DNA from: Gemmatimonadota bacterium
Lineage (GTDB): Bacteria > Gemmatimonadota > Gemmatimonadetes > Gemmatimonadales > GWC2-71-9
Direction: 5' to 3'
NCBI GenBank assembly: GCA_020350425.1
Contig: CP070716.1
Span: 2,030,768-2,077,372 of the forward strand
DNA length: 46,605 bases
Part shown: one piece after another, positions 15,562-23,969 of the stretch
Layout of the letters: every line of letters begins with the position of its first letter
How positions within the stretch are numbered: the first letter of the stretch is position 1
Translations under genes and position numbers: made by a program
The notes under the pieces: generated by a model
What the model saw: the letters and a program-made list of their open reading frames with translations, nothing else
Databases searched by the model: none
What the model was told of the DNA's origin: nothing

Positions 15562-15696
15562 GAGTTGGCCATGGTGAGAACGTCGCTCAAGATAACTCTA
15601 CCCCGGTCGCCAGAATAGGTGCTCGTGGCCGCGCGCGGGGCTTTGATGTAAACTGTGCTTCCAGTCCCGGTGGTCCCCGGGGCTTCGGGGGATCGA

Positions 15697-16347
15697 ATGC
15701 GGACACTCACCATACTCTGCGGACTCATCCTGCTCTCCGCCGGCGTCGACACGGGGCAAGCCGACCCACGACTCCTCAAGCGTTGGGTGGGTACGCATCA
15801 AGGCCTTCCCCTCTGGCTCGACTTCTACGGGGACACGATGCTGGTCGTGAACGACATGTACGCGCTCGACTACTTCGCCTCACCTCGGTCGCTCGAGGCC
15901 GTGGGTGACACGGCGTTCCGAGTGTCCTATTGGTTCGCCCGCGATCGGCTGCTGCTGGAGACCGACGACGGACACGTGCTCACCATGGCCGAGCAGGACC
16001 CGCTGGCCCGGCCCCTGTTCGCCGGCACCTGGCGTGGCACGACCATCGGCCGAGCGCAGCCGGTGATCGACCTTCGGATGTTCCGCGGGGGCGTCGCCCG
16101 ATACCACGAGTATCCGGACGGGACGTGGATCGAGGGCGAGTACGACCGCTCGACGCGCATCATCACGTTTACGTGGTTCGTGGACACCCTGCAGTTGGAG
16201 GGGGAGGCAGGGGCGGAGCCTGACTCCCTGGAGTGGGTGGGCCAGTACGACCCCGCGGGCAACGCCCTCCTGTTTCCCGGAACGATCCCCGAAGAGAGCC
16301 TGCCAGACGCCGGCACCGTAGTGCTGCGCCGGGCGTTCCGCTGGTAG
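15697..16347 (+). CDS. secreted hypothetical protein, 216 aa
   Basis: ATG 15697 gives a signal peptide (MRTLTILCGLILLSAGVDTGQA) followed by a beta-rich domain: GLPLWLDFYGDTMLVVNDMY, DTAFRVSYWFARDRLLLET, VIDLRMFRGGVARYHEYPDGTWIEGEYDR. The repeated strand-turn pattern suggests a lipocalin-like or beta-sandwich fold. The frame is open upstream to 15655, but that would bury the signal peptide. Probably periplasmic. It converges with the next gene. Confidence 0.75.
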   Translation: MRTLTILCGLILLSAGVDTGQADPRLLKRWVGTHQGLPLWLDFYGDTMLVVNDMYALDYFASPRSLEAVGDTAFRVSYWFARDRLLLETDDGHVLTMAEQDPLARPLFAGTWRGTTIGRAQPVIDLRMFRGGVARYHEYPDGTWIEGEYDRSTRIITFTWFVDTLQLEGEAGAEPDSLEWVGQYDPAGNALLFPGTIPEESLPDAGTVVLRRAFRW

Positions 16348-16369
16348 CGCTCCCGGCGGGCGCCCCGGG

Positions 16370-17227
16370 CTAGATCACCACCACGGGGGTGAGGACCTCC
16401 CGCTCGCGGCGGAACCGGTCCTCGGCCTGATCAAGGGCTTCGTGCACATCCGGTGCCGAGAGGTCGGCGTACTTCGCGTTGGGCTCGAGCTGCCCCGTGA
16501 ACCGCCGGACCATCACGAGGGCGCGCGTCACCTCGCACAATACGGGATCGTGGTTCGTGTGCCCCGCGGTGAGCAGCTCGCGAAGGAAGCCCAGTACCTC
16601 CGGCTGATCCAACACGTAGAGGGATTCGAGGATGCGGGGGCTCAGGAACTCCCGCAGGTGCAGGTCGGCCCGCGCCGCGTCGAACAACTCGATGAGTCGG
16701 ACGGCGGCGTCCTGCTGGGGGTAGAACCGCGCCGCCTCTGCCGCCGTGCCGACGAAGGCGTGGTGCGCATCGGGCGTCAGGTACCGCGCAAAGAGCGGCC
16801 AGTCGGATCGGCGGTGGCGCTCGGCCAGCGCGAGAAAGGCGAAGTAGCGGCGTGGCAGGGGAGCCTCCTGGTCTGCCACGACCGCCCGCAGGCCGGCCGC
16901 ACCGAAGCGCTGCGCCACGAGCGCTGCAGCCGTCGCGTGCTGCAGCCGCTCCAGCTCGGGCAGCCGGAACACCCGCACGTGCACCGCCGCCGGCTGCGCC
17001 CCGGCCGCCAGAACCGGCACGCGGTCCAGCAGGCGCAGCAGCAAACCATCCGCCTCATCCAGCGCCCGCTCCCACTTCCGCACGTCGCGCCGCCGCGCGG
17101 GCCCTAGAGCCGCCCACCCCAGCGCATCGACGTCTTCCGCCGACCAGCTCTCTTCGAGCTCCTCGGGCGTGCGAGCGTCGAGCAGCCGACGCAGCGCCTC
17201 GGCAAAGCCGAACACCAATTCGGGCAC
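16370..17227 (-). CDS. helical hypothetical protein, 285 aa
   Basis: An all-helical, Ala/Leu/Arg/Glu-rich protein ending in LTPVVVI. I chose GTG 17227 (VPELVFGFAEALRRLL); the frame is open far upstream, but that part is Arg/Ser/Pro-rich and lies over the opposite gene. No known domain is recognised. It is divergent from the binding-protein gene with 52 nt between, so the two may share a control region. Confidence 0.7.
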   Translation of the reverse strand: MPELVFGFAEALRRLLDARTPEELEESWSAEDVDALGWAALGPARRRDVRKWERALDEADGLLLRLLDRVPVLAAGAQPAAVHVRVFRLPELERLQHATAAALVAQRFGAAGLRAVVADQEAPLPRRYFAFLALAERHRRSDWPLFARYLTPDAHHAFVGTAAEAARFYPQQDAAVRLIELFDAARADLHLREFLSPRILESLYVLDQPEVLGFLRELLTAGHTNHDPVLCEVTRALVMVRRFTGQLEPNAKYADLSAPDVHEALDQAEDRFRREREVLTPVVVI

Positions 17228-17279
17228 GCCCTCAATGTAGCCGTTGCGTTCACCGCGTGGCGGCGCTAAGGTTGCCCGC

Positions 17280-18404
17280 GTGCGACCGTTAGCAACCCGC
17301 CTGGCCCTGTCCCTGTTCGGCCTCGTCCTGGCCGGCGGATGCGGCACGGAAGGCGACCCGATCCTCATCGGGCTGGTCGGCCCGTTCTCGCAGCCACGTG
17401 GAGCGTCCATGCAGCTCGGGGCGGAGCTCGCCGTCGCCGAGATCAATGAGCAGGGCGGCGTGCGCGGGCGACCCCTCGTGCTGCTGGTGCGCGACGACAG
17501 CGCCGCAGCCAACGTGGCGGTACGGATCGCCCAAGAGCTGTACGACCGGCGGGGACTCGTGGCGGTCATCGGCCACCTGAACAGCAGCACCACCATCGCC
17601 TCCGCGCCGGTGTACAACGGCGGCAGTCGCCCAGTCGTGCAGGTGTCGCCATCCGCCTCGAGCCCTCTCGTAACCACCGCCGGGCCCTACACGTTTCGGG
17701 TCTGTCCCAGCGACCGCGTGCACGGCGTGCGGCTGGCCGACTGGGCGTGGGACCAGTTGCGGGCGCGCACGGTGAGCATCATCTACGAGAACGACGACTA
17801 TGGCCGTGGCGTGCGCTCCGCGTTCGCGGAGGCATTCCAGGCGATGGGCGGCCGCATTCTGACCGAGGACCCCTACACCGCGTCCATCCCGACGTTCGAA
17901 CCGTACCTGCGCCGGCTCGTTCAGCGCGGTGGCGTGGACGCCGTCATGATCGCCGGCACGCTAGAGGCAGCGGAGCGCATCATCGCCACCGCCGACTCAC
18001 TGGGGCTCGATTACCCGGTCATGGGGGCCGACGGCCTCGCGGGACTCGAGAATATGGGAGGCGCGGCCGAGGGGGCGTACGTCTCTCTGGCGTATCTCCC
18101 CCGACAGGAGGGCGCCGCCAACGAGCGTTTCGTGACGGCCTATCAGGAGGCCTACGGTGACCGATTGCCGGATCACCGCGGAGCGGGGGCCTACGACATC
18201 GTCTATCTGCTCGCCGACGCCATCGCAGCCGTCGGGACCAACCGGGAGCGCATCCAGCTGTACCTCTCGGGGGTGGGCAGTGACAATCCGGTCTTCAACG
18301 GTGTGACGGGGCCCATCGCGTTCGACGCGCACGGCGACGTGCCCGACAAGGACGTGGTAATCGGAGTCGTGCGGGACAGCCGAATGGTTCCGGCACGGCA
18401 ATGA
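17280..18404 (+). CDS. LivJ/type I periplasmic binding lipoprotein
   Basis: The leader [20 protein letters not shown] ends in a lipobox with Cys21. The mature part is a Peripla_BP_6 ligand-binding protein: [82 protein letters not shown] and [11 protein letters not shown]. These usually feed branched-chain amino acid or amide ABC importers, but no permease or ATPase gene is nearby. Instead its stop overlaps the start of a chemoreceptor gene (ATGA), suggesting it senses the ligand for that receptor. Confidence 0.88.
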   Translation: MRPLATRLALSLFGLVLAGGCGTEGDPILIGLVGPFSQPRGASMQLGAELAVAEINEQGGVRGRPLVLLVRDDSAAANVAVRIAQELYDRRGLVAVIGHLNSSTTIASAPVYNGGSRPVVQVSPSASSPLVTTAGPYTFRVCPSDRVHGVRLADWAWDQLRARTVSIIYENDDYGRGVRSAFAEAFQAMGGRILTEDPYTASIPTFEPYLRRLVQRGGVDAVMIAGTLEAAERIIATADSLGLDYPVMGADGLAGLENMGGAAEGAYVSLAYLPRQEGAANERFVTAYQEAYGDRLPDHRGAGAYDIVYLLADAIAAVGTNRERIQLYLSGVGSDNPVFNGVTGPIAFDAHGDVPDKDVVIGVVRDSRMVPARQ

Positions 18405-20104
18405 GCGTCGCGAAGCGCTTCGACACGCTCAAGGCCAGGGTGGCGGCTGGCCAGGCCACCCTGATCGCCGGCCTCGTCGTCGTCGCCCTCATTGGCGTAT
18501 CGGCGCTCGGCACGCTGGGAGACACCGTGAGCCGGCAGCTGGAGGCCCTGACCAGCGTCTCCGAGATCAGTAACGGACTCGTCGTCACCCTGTACGACGA
18601 GATGCGCTCGGGCGAGCAATATCTCACCGACCGCTCCATCGACGCCCAGCAGGGATTCCGCGAGGCGGGGGCGCAGTCGTACGCCTACCAGGGCGAGCTT
18701 CGTGCGCTCCCGGACCTGACCGAAGGCGACCGGCTGCTGATCGCGCGCATCGGCGAGCTGCAGGCCGAGGTCGAGGTGTGGTACAGCCTCGCCCACGCCC
18801 AGTTCGATCTCGCGAGGCGCCGCGAAGCCGAACAGACCGTACGCCAGGTGCGCGAGCCGGCACAGCTGCTGTTGCGGCTGGTGCAGGCCTTCTCAGCCCA
18901 GCAGCGTGAGCGCGCGGATCGGATCGCGCAGGAGCTCGAGATCGACAGTGCGCGGCGGCGGCTCCTCGTATGGACCGTGCTCGCCGCTTCGATCTTCGTG
19001 GGACTCGGGGTGGGCGTCACCACGCTGCGCTCCATCGAGCGTCCCCTTACCCGCCTGGAGGCGGTGGCCCGGCGATTCGGCGAGGGCGACCTGCGACCCG
19101 TCGAGGTGGGGCGCATGCCGCGGGAGCTCCAGTCGCTGTCCGACGCCATGGCCCGCATCAGCACCAAGCTGCGGGCGCTGGTGGAGAACCTGGTCTCGGA
19201 GAGCGAGCGTATCGCGTCCACGGCGACCGACCTCTCCGCAGTGAGCGAGCAGCTGGCGGCCACAGCCGGTGAGATCTCCACCGCGATGGTCGAGGTCTCG
19301 TCGGGAGCGGGCCAGCAGGTGAGCGGCCTCGAGCGCAGCTCCACAGCCCTCGACGACCTCAGGGCGACCGCCGAGCGAAACGGCAAGATGGCCGAAAGGG
19401 TGGCGCAGCTCGGGAACGAGATCCACCGCCTGGCGGTCCGTTACCAGGAGGACGTGGCGGCCTCCGCGGCCGCTCTGCTGGAGCTGGGAGACGTGGTGCA
19501 GACCAGTGCGTCGCAGGTGGAGGAGCTGGACCGACTGTCGGAGGGCGTCTACGACTTCGTGGAACTGATCAAGCGCATCTCCTCGCAGACCAACTTGCTG
19601 GCCCTCAACGCGCAGATCGAGGCGGCGCGGGCCGGGGAGCGCGGCATCGGGTTCGCCGTCGTGGCCGACGAGGTCCGACAACTGGCGGACTCCAGCGCCG
19701 GGGCCGCGGAGCAGGTGAGCGACACCTTGCACGCCGTCCGGTCGCAGGTGGGCGAGGTGTCGGGCACCATGGCTGCGGGACGCACGAAGGTGCAGGGCGT
19801 CGAGAGCATCGCACAGGGGGCGGCCCGCGCACTCGAGGAGATCGCCAAAGCCATCGGCGAGGTGGAGTCGGCGGCCGCCCGACTGCGGGATGAGGCCGCC
19901 AAGAACCTCACGGCCGCGGAACAGATCAGGCGCGAGGTCGCGAGGGCCGGCGAGGCGGCCCAGGCCCACGCATCATCGAGTCAGGAGGTCGCGGCGGCGG
20001 CTGAACAACAGGGAGCGTCGACCGAGGAGATGGCCGCGCAGGCGAATCAGCTCAACGCAGCGGCCGAGCGCCTGCGGGGGCTCGTGCAGGGCTTCCGGAT
20101 CTAG
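18401..20104 (+). CDS. methyl-accepting chemotaxis protein
   Basis: A 567-residue chemoreceptor. TM1 is near residues 18-38 ([17 protein letters not shown]), then a helical sensor domain (about 40-185), TM2 near 190-210 ([17 protein letters not shown]), a HAMP domain ([21 protein letters not shown]) and a long coiled-coil ending in the conserved hairpin tip around residues 385-430 ([35 protein letters not shown]). No C-terminal CheR-binding pentapeptide is seen. Its start overlaps the binding-lipoprotein gene, so the two are very probably co-translated. It converges with the next gene with a 4-nt overlap. Confidence 0.93.
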   Translation: MSVAKRFDTLKARVAAGQATLIAGLVVVALIGVSALGTLGDTVSRQLEALTSVSEISNGLVVTLYDEMRSGEQYLTDRSIDAQQGFREAGAQSYAYQGELRALPDLTEGDRLLIARIGELQAEVEVWYSLAHAQFDLARRREAEQTVRQVREPAQLLLRLVQAFSAQQRERADRIAQELEIDSARRRLLVWTVLAASIFVGLGVGVTTLRSIERPLTRLEAVARRFGEGDLRPVEVGRMPRELQSLSDAMARISTKLRALVENLVSESERIASTATDLSAVSEQLAATAGEISTAMVEVSSGAGQQVSGLERSSTALDDLRATAERNGKMAERVAQLGNEIHRLAVRYQEDVAASAAALLELGDVVQTSASQVEELDRLSEGVYDFVELIKRISSQTNLLALNAQIEAARAGERGIGFAVVADEVRQLADSSAGAAEQVSDTLHAVRSQVGEVSGTMAAGRTKVQGVESIAQGAARALEEIAKAIGEVESAAARLRDEAAKNLTAAEQIRREVARAGEAAQAHASSSQEVAAAAEQQGASTEEMAAQANQLNAAAERLRGLVQGFRI

Positions 20105-20529
20105 CGCTTCTTGACCCGCTTGTTCGGCTTCTTGCCGGCGGGCTGCTTCTTCGCGGCGCTCTTCTTGGGCGCCTTTTTCGTCGCCTTGCCGGCCGGCCTC
20201 TTCCGGGCGGGGGCCGCCTTTTTCGTCGCCTTGCCGGCTGGCCTCTTCCGGGCGGGGGCCGCCTGGCGGCGCTTGCCGGCCCGCTTGCCCCTGGCGGTGG
20301 CCGACACCTCCAGCATCAACTCGTCGCCTTCGTCCGCGCTGATCAGACCGCGCCGCACCGAGTACTGGACCAGCTCCTGGGCCTGGTCGAGCCGGAAGTC
20401 CTCAAGGCCCGCTCCGGCGCGGATCATGTGCACGAGCGCGTCGGCCACCGGGCTGCGAAGCACGCTCCGGATGCCCGGCACGGCTTCCAGGAGGGCCGAG
20501 ATTTGCGAACCGCCGAGCTCACGCGCCAT
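20101..20529 (-). CDS. protein with a histone H1-like basic tail
   Basis: ATG 20529 lies behind GAAGGAG. Residues 1-80 are a helical domain ([64 protein letters not shown]). The rest is a Lys/Arg/Ala/Pro tail with two copies of [15 protein letters not shown] and endings such as [14 protein letters not shown]. Such tails bind DNA in bacterial H1-like proteins. The gene overlaps the chemoreceptor stop by four bases on the opposite strand. A 41-bp palindrome lies about 80-120 nt upstream of its start. Nucleoid or RNA binding is inference from composition. Confidence 0.85.
   Translation of the reverse strand: MARELGGSQISALLEAVPGIRSVLRSPVADALVHMIRAGAGLEDFRLDQAQELVQYSVRRGLISADEGDELMLEVSATARGKRAGKRRQAAPARKRPAGKATKKAAPARKRPAGKATKKAPKKSAAKKQPAGKKPNKRVKKR
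20171..20260. repeat. 45-bp tandem duplication
   Basis: Two adjacent 45-bp copies (20171-20215 and 20216-20260) differ at one base. They encode the duplicated 15-residue basic segment of the histone-like tail. The near identity implies recent duplication or ongoing slippage. Confidence 0.95.
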
Positions 20530-20610
20530 CAAGGCTCCTTCACGCGGGTGTTCCGGGCGCCAAGCTAGCCGGTAGAGCGACCGGAGTCAAGCCGCACCAC
20601 GGCTACGACA

Positions 20611-20651
20611 ACAGCGCTCAAGTTGTTGAACATCAACAACTTAAGCGCTGT
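20611..20651. promoter_or_regulatory. 41-bp near-perfect palindrome
   Basis: Left arm ACAGCGCTCAAGTTGTTGA (20611-20629) and its inverted copy at 20633-20651 match at 18 of 19 positions around a 3-nt centre ACA. It is AT-richer than its surroundings, lies upstream of the histone-like gene and downstream of the 20948 gene on the minus strand, and has no U-run on either side. This is better explained as a protein-binding site than as an intrinsic terminator. Confidence 0.7.
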
Positions 20652-20672
20652 ACAATCCAGGATGTGGAGGCG

Positions 20673-20948
20673 CTATGTCAGCGTCTTCCGTGCCGACTTG
20701 GGGCGTCGGGGCCGCAGGGGTTGAGGAGCCCGGCGCAGCACCCTCCAGTCCGACTGGGCCAGCATCTCTCCCATCACCTGCCGAGTGCGCTGGTCGATGG
20801 GCATCTCGAGCTCCACCTCGAGCCGATAGTCCGCGCGATCGCTTCCCCGTCCCGTGAGGACGAAGCCCGACCGAGCCGGCCGTACGGCGTCGATCTCCAC
20901 TTCCGCGACGTTCACGTACCCCTCATCGCGCTCATCAGCGGGGGTCAT
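20673..20948 (-). CDS. hypothetical protein, 91 aa
   Basis: The protein reads as a small beta-rich domain (VNVAEVEIDAVRPARSGFVLTGRGSDRADYRLEVELEMPID) followed by a basic C-terminal tail (RRAPQPLRPRRPKSARKTL). ATG 20948 is behind GGAG at good spacing. It is not recognised. It may be co-transcribed with the histone-like gene, although the palindrome lies between them. Confidence 0.65.
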   Translation of the reverse strand: MTPADERDEGYVNVAEVEIDAVRPARSGFVLTGRGSDRADYRLEVELEMPIDQRTRQVMGEMLAQSDWRVLRRAPQPLRPRRPKSARKTLT

Positions 20949-21077
20949 GGGCCGCTCCGATTCAGCCTAGATACAGGGAGTGTGAGCCTTGCCGGCCCCA
21001 GCGTCAAGAGCACGACCTAGCCAGAGGGCCCGGGAGACGATACATTTCGGGCCCTCTTGCACGCGGGAGTGGATGCC

Positions 21078-21335
21078 GTGGGACGTCGTGGGATCAAAGA
21101 GTATAGAGCCGCGGAGGCGCTTCAGCTCATCCTCGCCGATCGCGACCGCGAGCAGCTCAGTTGCCCTTCTTGTGGAAACAAGAACATCGATCGCACCCCG
21201 AAACGGCGGCTGCCCAGAGCCCGGTTCGGGATGCACCGGCAGGTGACCCTGAAGTGCGGGAAGTGCGGCCGGCAGGCCGTCTACGTGCCGCGCAACGTCA
21301 CCCAGCCGTCCGACAAGGAGCTCGTAAGCCAGTAG
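21078..21335 (+). CDS. zinc-ribbon hypothetical protein, 85 aa
   Basis: The C-terminal half carries two CxxC knuckles (CPSCGN and CGKCGR) separated by about 30 residues, a zinc ribbon as in many small nucleic-acid-binding proteins. The N-terminus is helical and basic. GTG 21078 has GGAG 9 nt upstream; earlier GTG or TTG codons in frame are alternatives. Divergent from the 20948 gene, convergent with the Lrp gene. Function unknown. Confidence 0.68.
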   Translation: MGRRGIKEYRAAEALQLILADRDREQLSCPSCGNKNIDRTPKRRLPRARFGMHRQVTLKCGKCGRQAVYVPRNVTQPSDKELVSQ

Positions 21336-21351
21336 CTCGGTGTCTGGCCCG

Positions 21352-21804
21352 CTACTCCGCGGGCAGGATCCATCGCTCGAATACGGTCCGGAGCCCCACG
21401 TGGGCCTCGGCCAGGCAGCCCGCCTTGCGGACCGCCTCGAGGTAGGCGTCCAGCTCCGAGACACTCCCCACCCTCAGCTTCAACAGATACCCGTCCGGCC
21501 CGGTCACGCGGTGGCACTCCAGCACCTCGCTGGACGCGGTCCACCCCGCGATCAACCGCCGGACGTCGGTGCCCTGCCCGGGGCGCACCCAGATGAAGGC
21601 GACAACGGCGTGACCGATACCCTCCGGAGCCACCCGAGCGTGATACCCGGTGATCACGCCAGCCGCCTCGAGCTTGCGCACCCGCTGGTAGGCTGCCGGG
21701 CCGCTCAGACCGACGGCGTCACCCAGTTCCTGGTACGAGGTGCGGCCGGCAGCCTGGAGGAGGGCCAGAATGTGACGGTCGGTGGGGTCGAGGTCGGTCG
21801 GCAT
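21352..21804 (-). CDS. Lrp/AsnC family transcriptional regulator
   Basis: The first 60 residues are the AsnC-type HTH: LDPTDRHILALLQAAGRTSYQELGDAVGLSGPAAYQRVRKLEAAGVITGY. The C-terminal RAM domain follows (VVAFIWVRPGQG, VLECHRVTGPDGYLLKLRVGSVSELDAYL). The 150-residue length is typical. I chose ATG 21804, though the frame opens to 21867. Members bind amino acids and assemble as octamers on DNA. The target is not evident; no amino-acid transport gene is adjacent. Confidence 0.92.
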   Translation of the reverse strand: MPTDLDPTDRHILALLQAAGRTSYQELGDAVGLSGPAAYQRVRKLEAAGVITGYHARVAPEGIGHAVVAFIWVRPGQGTDVRRLIAGWTASSEVLECHRVTGPDGYLLKLRVGSVSELDAYLEAVRKAGCLAEAHVGLRTVFERWILPAE

Positions 21805-21905
21805 GTACGACAAGAATACGCCATAGGAACGCCAATCACAACGGTTTCCTTTGTCGAATGCTGTCACTGATTACGATTGTTAATCACCACTGCGATACGA
21901 AGAAA

Positions 21906-21937
21906 GACGACCCAGAAGACCATCCTTCCGGGTCGTC
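21906..21937 (-). terminator. intrinsic terminator after lepB
   Basis: Arms GACGACCC/GGGTCGTC (21906-21913 and 21930-21937) enclose a 16-nt loop, followed on the minus strand by TTTCTTC. It lies 35 nt past the lepB stop and ends the lepB transcript. Confidence 0.75.
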
Positions 21938-21972
21938 CTCGTTCCCACCCGAGCTGTCGACCACCTTCCGCG

Positions 21973-22743
21973 CTATCTGGGCGTCGAGAAGATGCGACTC
22001 CAGCGGATATTGGTGATGAACGGGAGAGGCATCAACCCGTTCCTGTCGAAGCTGTAGTAGATGATGAGTGGCCGTCCGGCGATACGATCCCTCCCCAGGA
22101 ACCCCCAATACCGCGAGTCGTAGGAGTTGTCGCGATTGTCTCCCATCACGAAGAAGGAATCGGCCGGCACCGCGATCGGCCCCCAGTTCTTGAGTGAGGG
22201 CCGATAGGTGCGGCGATCGCGTTCTACCAGGTAGCGCACCTGCCAGTCGCGCATGCGCGGGTCCTCGGGATCGCTGGCGTGGTCGCCCTGCCGCGCGTGC
22301 GGCTCCGACACGGCGTCGCCGTTCAGATGCAGCACGCCTCCGACCATGGACAGCGTGTCACCCGGTAGTCCCACCACACGCTTCACCACATTCACGCCAG
22401 CCTCCTCGGGCGACTCGAAGATGACGATGTCGAACCGCTGTGGCTCTCGGAACGCGGGAAGACGCTTGTGCACGATGGGGATCTCCGCCCCGTACAGCGC
22501 CTTGTTGACGAACAGGAAATCCCCCACGAGAAGCGTGTTCTCCATACTTCCCGAAGGAATGCGGAACGCCTCGACGAGGAGCGCACGCAGGAAGAACCAG
22601 ATCACCAGAGCGATGACGATCGACTTGATCCAGTCCTTTGCGGACTGCGATGCCGTCCTCCTCGCCGATCGCTCCTCGACCTGCTCCGGCTTCTTCTCCT
22701 GCCCCTCCTGCGGCTGCGTTCGCTGCGACTTCTGCTGCTTCAC
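21973..22743 (-). CDS. lepB: signal peptidase I
   Basis: A 256-residue type I signal peptidase with a long charged N-terminus (Gln/Lys/Glu-rich), one membrane helix (IVIALVIWFFLRALLV) and the catalytic Ser66 in RIPSGSM. The general-base Lys121 lies in VVKRVVGLPGD, and MGDNRDNSYDSR is box E. GTG 22743 starts directly after the TAG of the upstream gene, and GGAGG lies within that gene's end, so the two are translationally coupled. It removes leader peptides from exported proteins. A terminator follows. Confidence 0.95.
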   Translation of the reverse strand: MKQQKSQRTQPQEGQEKKPEQVEERSARRTASQSAKDWIKSIVIALVIWFFLRALLVEAFRIPSGSMENTLLVGDFLFVNKALYGAEIPIVHKRLPAFREPQRFDIVIFESPEEAGVNVVKRVVGLPGDTLSMVGGVLHLNGDAVSEPHARQGDHASDPEDPRMRDWQVRYLVERDRRTYRPSLKNWGPIAVPADSFFVMGDNRDNSYDSRYWGFLGRDRIAGRPLIIYYSFDRNGLMPLPFITNIRWSRIFSTPR

Positions 22744-23856
22744 CTACCGTATGCCTCCGCCTGCGGGTTCGACCCACTCGGCTATGAAGATGTTCGTCTC
22801 GCCCTCCACCTCACCATAACGGTTCGACGCAAACACCAGTTTCGATCCGTCCGGCGAGAACATCGGAAAGCCGTCGAACTCCCCATGCGTCGTCACCTGG
22901 GTCAGCCCCGTACCATCCCGATTGATCATGTACAGATTGAAGTCCCGGGACCGCGGACTGTGGTGGTTCGACGAGAAGATGATCCGCTCGTTGTCGGGGT
23001 GGAAGAATGGCGCGAAGTTGGCGCCCCCGAGATCGGTTACCTGCCGCTGGTTGGAGCCGTCGGCGTCCATCACCCAGATCTCCATGCGGCTCGGCCGCAC
23101 CAGGTTCTGGGCCAGGAGCTGGCGGTAGTCGTCCAGCTCCTCTCGCGCTTCCGGGTGCCACGCCCGGTACACGATCATGCTGCCGTCATGCGAGAAGAAC
23201 GGCCCCCCGTCGTAGCCCGGCGTGGTGGTGAGCCGGCGCAGGTCGGTGCCGTCGACGTTCATCGTGTAGATGTCGAGGTCCCCGTCCCGGGTAGAGGTGA
23301 ACACGATGGTCTCGCCGTCCGGAGAGAGCGTCGCCTCCGCATCGTACCCTGGCGAGCTGAACAGCGTCTCGATCTCACTCCCGTCCGGGCGAGACGTGTA
23401 CAGATCGAAGTCGTACAGCGGCCACACGTACCCCTGGCTGAAATCGGGCGGCGGCGGACAACGCTCATCGGCACGGAAGGTGCTGGAGTACAGCACGCGC
23501 GTCCCGCCCGAGTGGAAGTACCCGCATGTCGTGCGTCCCAGCCCGTTCGAGGCGAGACGCATGCCGCTCCCATCCGTGTTGATCACATACTGCTGATCGC
23601 AGGTCGTGTCGGAATCGGTGCGCTGGAAGATCAGCTGCGTGCCGTCGGGCGAGAAGTACGCCTCGGCGTTCTGTCCGCCGAAGGTGAGCTGCGTGAGGTT
23701 GGCGAAATGGAGCTCATCGGCTTCCGGGGCGCGGCTCACCGCCCGGGATGCCGGCCCCTCGCCGCCACACGCGGCGAGTGCCCCTCCGAGGACGACGCAC
23801 ACCGCGGCCCCGACATTCGCAATGCGCCCAGTTGGGTGGAAATATGATCTACGCAT
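22744..23856 (-). CDS. TolB-like beta-propeller lipoprotein
   Basis: ATG 23856 gives a leader ending in GGALAAC, a lipobox, so a lipoprotein is predicted. The body has repeated PD40-type blades: AYFSPDGTQLIFQR, ATLSPDGETIVFTSTRDGDLDIYTMN, FFSHDGSMIVYRA, FFHPDNERIIFSSN and MFSPDGSKLVFASNRYGE. These are the TolB/PD40 pattern. A Cys-rich insert (CDQQY, CGYF, ERCPPPPDF) is present. It precedes lepB with no gap. It has no TolB N-terminal domain, so an assigned Tol role would be unsafe. Confidence 0.87.
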   Translation of the reverse strand: MRRSYFHPTGRIANVGAAVCVVLGGALAACGGEGPASRAVSRAPEADELHFANLTQLTFGGQNAEAYFSPDGTQLIFQRTDSDTTCDQQYVINTDGSGMRLASNGLGRTTCGYFHSGGTRVLYSSTFRADERCPPPPDFSQGYVWPLYDFDLYTSRPDGSEIETLFSSPGYDAEATLSPDGETIVFTSTRDGDLDIYTMNVDGTDLRRLTTTPGYDGGPFFSHDGSMIVYRAWHPEAREELDDYRQLLAQNLVRPSRMEIWVMDADGSNQRQVTDLGGANFAPFFHPDNERIIFSSNHHSPRSRDFNLYMINRDGTGLTQVTTHGEFDGFPMFSPDGSKLVFASNRYGEVEGETNIFIAEWVEPAGGGIR

Positions 23857-23883
23857 CCGGTAAGTATAACGGGTCGCAGAAGA

Positions 23884-23950
23884 GAGACGCCCAGCGGCTG
23901 GTAGTGGGGTGGCGCGGCACGGTGCCGCACGCAACCAACCGCTGGGCGTC
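23884..23950 (-). terminator. long hairpin ending the OMP operon
   Basis: Arms GACGCCCAGCGG and CCGCTGGGCGTC, with nested GCGGCAC/GTGCCGC, form a long stem just after the stop at 23970. On the minus strand a pyrimidine-rich TCTCTTCT follows instead of a pure U-run, so it probably terminates the operon at 23970-26494 weakly or partly. Confidence 0.6.
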
Positions 23951-23969
23951 GGACTCTGCGGTGTCTGAG

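Noticed and set aside
20664-21020. 118-codon plus-strand frame overlapping the 20673-20948 gene
   Set aside because: The minus-strand product has a more protein-like composition and a good ribosome site.
22468-23847. Long plus-strand frame over lepB and the TolB-like lipoprotein
   Set aside because: It lies opposite two genes with clear catalytic or blade motifs and has an Arg/Val/His-rich composition typical of antisense shadows.
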